A stretch of DNA of 9,366 nt from Deltaproteobacteria bacterium (GTDB lineage: Bacteria > Desulfobacterota > GWC2-55-46 > DRQE01), in the NCBI GenBank assembly GCA_016219165.1, contig JACRCB010000004.1:1-9366 (forward strand), written 5' to 3'. This document shows, one piece after another, positions 6,672 to 9,366 of the stretch (position 1 is the stretch's first letter; each line of letters starts with the position of its first letter). The position numbers and the translations under genes were made by a program. Below the pieces are notes generated by a model, which was not told the DNA's origin, did not search any database, and worked only from the letters and a program-made list of their open reading frames with translations.

Positions 6672-7508
6672 TTAAATCTCTATCTCCTTATGCCTGTCCG
6701 CATGGCACTGGATATTTACGGCTACGGGAAGGCTTGCTATGTGGCACGGGAATGCCTCTATATGCACGGAGAGGGCGGTTACCCTTCCCCCGAAACCCAT
6801 GGGCCCTATGCCGAGCGAGTTAATCCCTTCGAGCAATTCCCTCTCGATTGAATCGAGTTCCTTATCGGGATTGCGGCTTCCGACGGGCCTTAGAAGCGCC
6901 TCCTTTGCCAATATCGCCGCCTTCTCGAAGTTCCCGCCTATGCCTACCCCCGCGATTATGGGCGGACAGGGGTTGCCGCCCGCGGCCCTTACCGTTTCGA
7001 TTACAAAATCCTTCACACCCATAATCCCCTCCGCGGGCTTGAGCATCTTCAGTCTGCTCATATTATCGCTGCCCGCGCCTTTGGGCGCGAAGGTTATCCT
7101 TATCCTATCCCCCTCGACAACCCTCGTGTGTATCACGGAGGGGGTGTTGTCCCCTGTATTTTTCCTCGTTATGGGATGACATACCGATTTCCTCAGATAC
7201 CCGTCCCTGTAACCCTGCCTTACCCCCTGGTTTATCGCGTCTTCGAGCGGGCCGTCCAGACACACGCCCCTTCCGAGGCTGACAAAGAACACCGCCACCC
7301 CTGTGTCCTGACACATGGGAACGCCCTCGGATGCGGCAACCTCGAAGTTCTTGACAATCTGCTCAAGGACGTCCCTGCCAAGCGGGGAGGCTTCCCCGTC
7401 CGCCGCTTTTCTCAGCGCGGCCTCGACGTCGGAGGGAAGGAGGCATGCGGCATCCATGCAAAGTTCCTTCACCTTTTCCGTTATCTCTGATGTCCGTATA
7501 TTCCTCAT
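6672..7508 (-). CDS. fumA: Class I fumarate hydratase, alpha (iron-sulfur) subunit
   Basis: 278 residues forming the N-terminal half of an oxygen-sensitive class I fumarase. The three cysteines expected to bind the [4Fe-4S] cluster are present: C66 in MCQDTG, C181 in GGNPCPP and C268 in NIQCHADRH. The substrate-binding KGAGSDNMS (143-151) and GPMGFGG segments are intact. The enzyme hydrates fumarate to malate or the reverse in the cytoplasm. ATG at 7508 follows the mdh stop by six bases with only a weak AGGCGG ahead of it, implying translational coupling to mdh. Split alpha/beta fumarases are typical of anaerobes and archaea. A tartrate dehydratase is the alternative, less likely next to mdh. 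Confidence 0.95.
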   Translation of the reverse strand: MRNIRTSEITEKVKELCMDAACLLPSDVEAALRKAADGEASPLGRDVLEQIVKNFEVAASEGVPMCQDTGVAVFFVSLGRGVCLDGPLEDAINQGVRQGYRDGYLRKSVCHPITRKNTGDNTPSVIHTRVVEGDRIRITFAPKGAGSDNMSRLKMLKPAEGIMGVKDFVIETVRAAGGNPCPPIIAGVGIGGNFEKAAILAKEALLRPVGSRNPDKELDSIERELLEGINSLGIGPMGFGGRVTALSVHIEAFPCHIASLPVAVNIQCHADRHKEIEI

Positions 7509-7514
7509 CGCCGC

Positions 7515-8444
7515 CTAAAACTTCAACTCACCCACGAGTTTCTTTATCGCTGAGACCGAGGCGTCAAACGCCTTCCTCTCCGCGTCGTCAAGTTCTATCT
7601 CGACTATCTCCTCCACCCCGTCGGAGCCGAGTTTCACCGGAACCCCGACAAATACCCCGTCCAGCCCGTATCTGCCCTTGCAAAAAGCGGCGCACGGTAT
7701 AATCCTCTTTTTATCCTTTATTATCGCCTCGGCCATCTCGGCGATGCATGCCGAGGGCGCATAGAATGCGCTCCCGGTCTTTAAGAGACCCACTATCTCC
7801 CCTCCGGCCTTCCTTGTCCTCTCCATGAGCCTCTCGACCTTTTCCGGGCTTAGAAGCTGGGTTACCGGTATCCCGGACACGGTCGTGTACCTCTTGAGCG
7901 GGACCATCTCGTCGGCGTGCCCGCCTATGACCATCGCCTGCACGTCCTCGACGGAAACGTTGAGTTCCATCGCGACAAACGCCCTCAACCTCGCCGAGTC
8001 CAGGGCGCCGGCCATCCCTATAATCCTTCCGGGCGGAAGCCCGGACAGTTTCCATGCCGCATGGACCATCACGTCGAGGGGGTTTGTAACGACCATGAGG
8101 ATTGACTGAGGGGCGTTCTTGACCACCTCTTCCACAACGCCCCTTACTATGGCGGCATTCTTATCTATGAGGTCGGCCCTCGTCATCCCTGGCTTACGGG
8201 GCAGCCCGGCCGTGATTATGACGAGGTCGCTCCCGATGAGGGCGCCATAATCGCTCGAACCCTGGACAAGCGTATCAAAACCCTCTACGGGCCCCGCCTC
8301 CATTATGTCGAGGGCCTTGCCGGCCGGCATACCCTCGACGATATCTATGAGGGCCACGTCCGCAATCTCCTTTAACGCCATCCACAGGGCGGCATGAGCG
8401 CCCACGTGGCCTGCGCCTACTATCGCTACCTTTTTACGAGCCAC
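7515..8444 (-). CDS. mdh: Malate dehydrogenase (LDH-like, NAD-dependent)
   Basis: 309 residues of the lactate-dehydrogenase-like malate dehydrogenase family, converting malate and oxaloacetate with NAD(H). Seen: the dinucleotide loop GAGHVG at 10-15; D34 at the end of beta 2, indicating NAD over NADP; the substrate loop GLPRKPGMTR with R83 and R89, where Arg at the first position marks malate rather than lactate specificity; the D149/R152 pair in LDSARLR; and catalytic H176 in GGHADEMVPL (Ala where Gly is usual). The frame extends to a TTG at 8468, but the GTG at 8444 has a perfect AGGAGG five bases upstream and yields the normal ARKKVAIVGAG beginning, so I start there. First gene of the cluster, about 85 bases after a predicted transcription start. 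Confidence 0.96.
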   Translation of the reverse strand: MARKKVAIVGAGHVGAHAALWMALKEIADVALIDIVEGMPAGKALDIMEAGPVEGFDTLVQGSSDYGALIGSDLVIITAGLPRKPGMTRADLIDKNAAIVRGVVEEVVKNAPQSILMVVTNPLDVMVHAAWKLSGLPPGRIIGMAGALDSARLRAFVAMELNVSVEDVQAMVIGGHADEMVPLKRYTTVSGIPVTQLLSPEKVERLMERTRKAGGEIVGLLKTGSAFYAPSACIAEMAEAIIKDKKRIIPCAAFCKGRYGLDGVFVGVPVKLGSDGVEEIVEIELDDAERKAFDASVSAIKKLVGELKF

Positions 8445-8529
8445 GCCCGCCTCCTTTTTTGAAGACAAAAGAACTTCCCAGTAGGGGTAGACCCCGGATT
8501 TACATACGGAAGATATACACTGATTCTAT

Positions 8530-8544
8530 TGTATACTGTATACA
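8530..8544. promoter_or_regulatory. Palindromic operator candidate at the mdh promoter
   Basis: TGTATAC-t-GTATACA is a perfect inverted repeat with 7-bp arms around one base, and each half is itself built on the palindrome GTATAC. It covers the predicted -10 hexamer and the bases just after it, the position expected for a repressor site. GTATAC-centred sites are known for some GntR-family regulators, but no regulator gene of that kind is in the window. Confidence 0.55.
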
Positions 8545-8563
8545 GAATAAAAGACACTGTCAA
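8535..8563 (-). promoter_or_regulatory. mdh: Sigma70-like promoter for the mdh-fum-hdr cluster
   Basis: On the minus strand a perfect -35 TTGACA (8563-8558) is followed after exactly 17 bases by TACAGT (8540-8535), a four-of-six match to the -10 consensus. Transcription would start near 8528, leaving a leader of about 85 bases before the GTG of mdh. This is the only good promoter I find upstream of the cluster. Confidence 0.55.
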
Positions 8564-8646
8564 GGGCATTCTTTCTACAGCCAAAAAGACTAATTGCGGT
8601 TCATGAATTGGCAGAGTGGGCAGGGTGTTTCGGACGGATATTCGGG

Positions 8647-8676
8647 AAAAACCCCCTCTCCCCTGCGGGGAGAGGG
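8647..8676 (-). terminator. Terminator-like GC hairpin with T-run, or dispersed repeat
   Basis: CCCTCTCCCC (8654-8663) and GGGGAGAGGG (8667-8676) form a perfect 10-bp stem with a 3-base loop. On the minus strand the stem is followed by GG and TTTTT (8651-8647), so it could act as an intrinsic terminator shielding the mdh promoter from upstream transcription. The sequence also resembles a very common dispersed repeat of environmental bacteria, and no minus-strand gene is seen to its right. Confidence 0.4.
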
Positions 8677-8741
8677 AAGGGTGAGGGGCATAATCGTAAA
8701 CATTAAAAAAAGTGGCTGCCTTTTACATTGAAGAACTCCGC

Positions 8742-8777
8742 CCCTGAAACAAGTTCAGGGCAGGCATAAATGCCTGC
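8742..8777. repeat. Two abutting hairpins
   Basis: CCCTGAA-acaag-TTCAGGG (8742-8760) is immediately followed, sharing one base, by GCAGGCAT-aa-ATGCCTGC (8760-8777). Both stems are perfect. They lie in the 539-bp stretch between mdh and brnA, which holds no convincing ORF and otherwise consists of promoters, operators and palindromes described separately. Confidence 0.5.
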
Positions 8778-8844
8778 GTGTTCCGGAGTCACGGCAGACA
8801 GGCGGCGCACAGGCACACCCGGATAGTTTTCGGGGAACCTCTGC

Positions 8845-8873
8845 TTGATAACCGTATATGACTATCATATACT
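8845..8873 (+). promoter_or_regulatory. brnA: Sigma70-like promoter for brnA
   Basis: TTGATA (8845-8850), 17-base spacer, TATACT (8868-8873): each hexamer matches the consensus at five of six positions with ideal spacing. Transcription would begin near 8880, about 105 bases before the brnA start, so the transcript would include the three-hairpin leader. Confidence 0.6.
8854..8872. promoter_or_regulatory. Palindromic operator candidate in the brnA promoter
   Basis: GTATATG-actat-CATATAC is a perfect inverted repeat with 7-bp arms, lying between the -35 and -10 hexamers and overlapping the -10. Ribbon-helix-helix antitoxins such as BrnA commonly bind palindromes in their own promoter, so autorepression by the gene product is the simplest reading (inference). 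Confidence 0.55.
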
Positions 8874-8884
8874 AATTTTCAGAT

Positions 8885-8973
8885 GTTTCGGTGAGTCCCC
8901 TCACCGAAACAATCTCGGAGTCCTCCCGAAAGGGAGGCTATGATAATTCGGCGTGAGGACACACCGAATTATC
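8885..8973. repeat. Three-hairpin leader / REPIN-like element upstream of brnA
   Basis: Three perfect stem-loops follow one another: GTTTCGGTGA-gtcccc-TCACCGAAAC (8885-8910); CCTCCC-GAAA-GGGAGG with a GNRA-type tetraloop (8922-8937); and GATAATTCGG...CCGAATTATC (8942-8973), whose apex adds GTG-agga-CAC after one mismatch. The outer two share TTCGGTG and GTCC when one is inverted, so the unit also reads as a hairpin-core-hairpin mobile repeat. It ends 10 bases before the brnA ATG and lies wholly within the predicted transcript. Confidence 0.65.
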
Positions 8974-8983
8974 TAAATGGCGT

Positions 8984-9262
8984 ATGAATCCCATGAAGAA
9001 GAAGGTTCCTAAATTCAAAAGCGAGGACGAGGAGAGGGAGTTCTGGGCGGCCCACGACTCCAGTGAGTACGTTGACTGGGAAAGGGCGAAGAGGGTTGTG
9101 CTGCCGGAACTCAAGCCCTCGCTTAAGACCATCTCATTAAGGCTCCCTGAGGCCATGCTGGAGGAACTGAAACTTCTGGCCAACAAGAGGGACGTCCCAT
9201 ATCAGTCGCTTCTGAAGATATTCCTGTCGGAAAAAATCCGCGCGGAACTGAAGGCAGGCTGA
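8984..9262 (+). CDS. brnA: BrnA-like CopG/ribbon-helix-helix antitoxin, no toxin partner seen
   Basis: A 92-residue protein with the features of the BrnA/CopG antitoxin family: an N-terminal acidic-aromatic segment (FKSEDEEREFW, then a YVDW motif) that in the family contacts the toxin, and a C-terminal ribbon-helix-helix beginning KTISLRLPEAMLEELK with RDVPYQSLLKIFL after it. BrnA binds DNA as a dimer and neutralises the ribonuclease BrnT, whose gene normally lies immediately upstream. No BrnT-like ORF is present on either strand between mdh and this gene, and only 104 bases remain to its right. The ATG at 8984 is the first start after an in-frame TGA at 8954; there is no proper Shine-Dalgarno, only GAGGA in the loop of the third leader hairpin, 25 bases away. 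A second ATG at 8993 is possible. It may serve as a stand-alone regulator. Confidence 0.85.
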   Translation: MNPMKKKVPKFKSEDEEREFWAAHDSSEYVDWERAKRVVLPELKPSLKTISLRLPEAMLEELKLLANKRDVPYQSLLKIFLSEKIRAELKAG

Positions 9263-9275
9263 GGTTTGCAGCCCT

Positions 9276-9348
9276 GTAGGGCGGGTTAGGCGTAAGCCGT
9301 AACCCGCCAGATGTCAGACAGCCATTCGGCGGGTGTGACCCGCCCTAC
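9276..9348. repeat. REPIN/MITE-like element B (hairpin-core-hairpin), 73 bp
   Basis: It begins GTAGGGCGGGT and ends ACCCGCCCTAC, a perfect 11-bp terminal inverted repeat. The left end folds as GGCGGGTT (9280-9287) with AACCCGCC (9301-9308) enclosing a small GGC-GTAA-GCC hairpin; the right end folds as GGCGGGT-gtg-ACCCGCC (9328-9344). The core contains ATGTCAG and GCCATT, also found in the element at 2639-2710. No coding capacity. It lies 13 bases after the brnA stop and might serve as a transcript end, but it has no T-run. Confidence 0.7.
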
Positions 9349-9366
9349 GCTTGCTCCATAAACATC

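Noticed and set aside
8445..8468. Extending mdh to the TTG at 8468
   Set aside because: The extra eight residues would be encoded by the Shine-Dalgarno region itself; AGGAGG five bases before the GTG at 8444 and family N-termini fix the later start.
8640..8973. CRISPR array suspected from many short palindromes
   Set aside because: The palindromes differ from one another and are not evenly spaced direct repeats with spacers.
8938..9186. Minus-strand 82-codon ORF opposite brnA
   Set aside because: It is antisense to a recognisable BrnA family protein, is serine- and leucine-rich, and has no family features; a shadow frame.

Overview
The window looks like a chromosomal segment of an anaerobic bacterium with a strongly ferredoxin- and thiol-based energy metabolism. 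The evidence is a bacterial-type heterodisulfide-reductase set (HdrC, HdrB, HdrA), an MvhD/FlxD-type adaptor, two further multi-cluster iron-sulfur proteins, and an oxygen-sensitive class I two-subunit fumarase. Intergenic DNA is full of short palindromic repeats of the kind common in environmental Desulfobacterota, Nitrospirota and related genomes. I cannot assign a taxon from the sequence alone; those two phyla are my best guess, with low confidence.

Layout. From about 8.56 kb down to position 1, everything coding is on the minus strand and reads as one long gene cluster: mdh (8444-7515), fumarase alpha (7508-6672), fumarase beta (6671-6114), hdrC (6102-5695), hdrB (5693-4821), hdrA (4818-2845), a 255-bp repeat-filled gap, mvhD/flxD-like (2589-2128), a small HicB-like gene (2135-1914), an FrhB-like iron-sulfur protein (1905-1012), a 125-bp repeat-containing gap, and an AsrA/HydB-like iron-sulfur protein running off the left edge (886-1, 295 codons visible). 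Gene junctions are very tight (0-11 nt, or overlaps) except at the two repeat-containing gaps. A sigma70-like promoter overlapped by a palindrome lies upstream of mdh.

The right end (8.57-9.37 kb) differs. It holds one small plus-strand gene, a CopG/BrnA-type antitoxin (8984-9262) with no BrnT toxin gene visible, preceded by its own promoter/operator and a leader of three perfect hairpins, and surrounded by further palindromic repeats.

Working together (inference): HdrABC with MvhD/FlxD and the two iron-sulfur proteins matches the FlxABCD-HdrABC type of flavin-based electron-bifurcating complex, in which NADH oxidation is coupled to reduction of ferredoxin and of a disulfide (DsrC or another thiol). 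The NAD-binding FlxA/AsrB-like subunit would be expected just beyond the left edge. Malate dehydrogenase and fumarase interconvert oxaloacetate, malate and fumarate and use or produce NADH, so the cluster appears to couple a C4-dicarboxylate segment of the (reductive or oxidative) TCA cycle to the electron-bifurcating complex. The most unusual items are this metabolic pairing, the orphan HicB-like gene translationally embedded in the redox operon, the 127-bp inverted-repeat element directly after hdrA, and the orphan, apparently autoregulated brnA.
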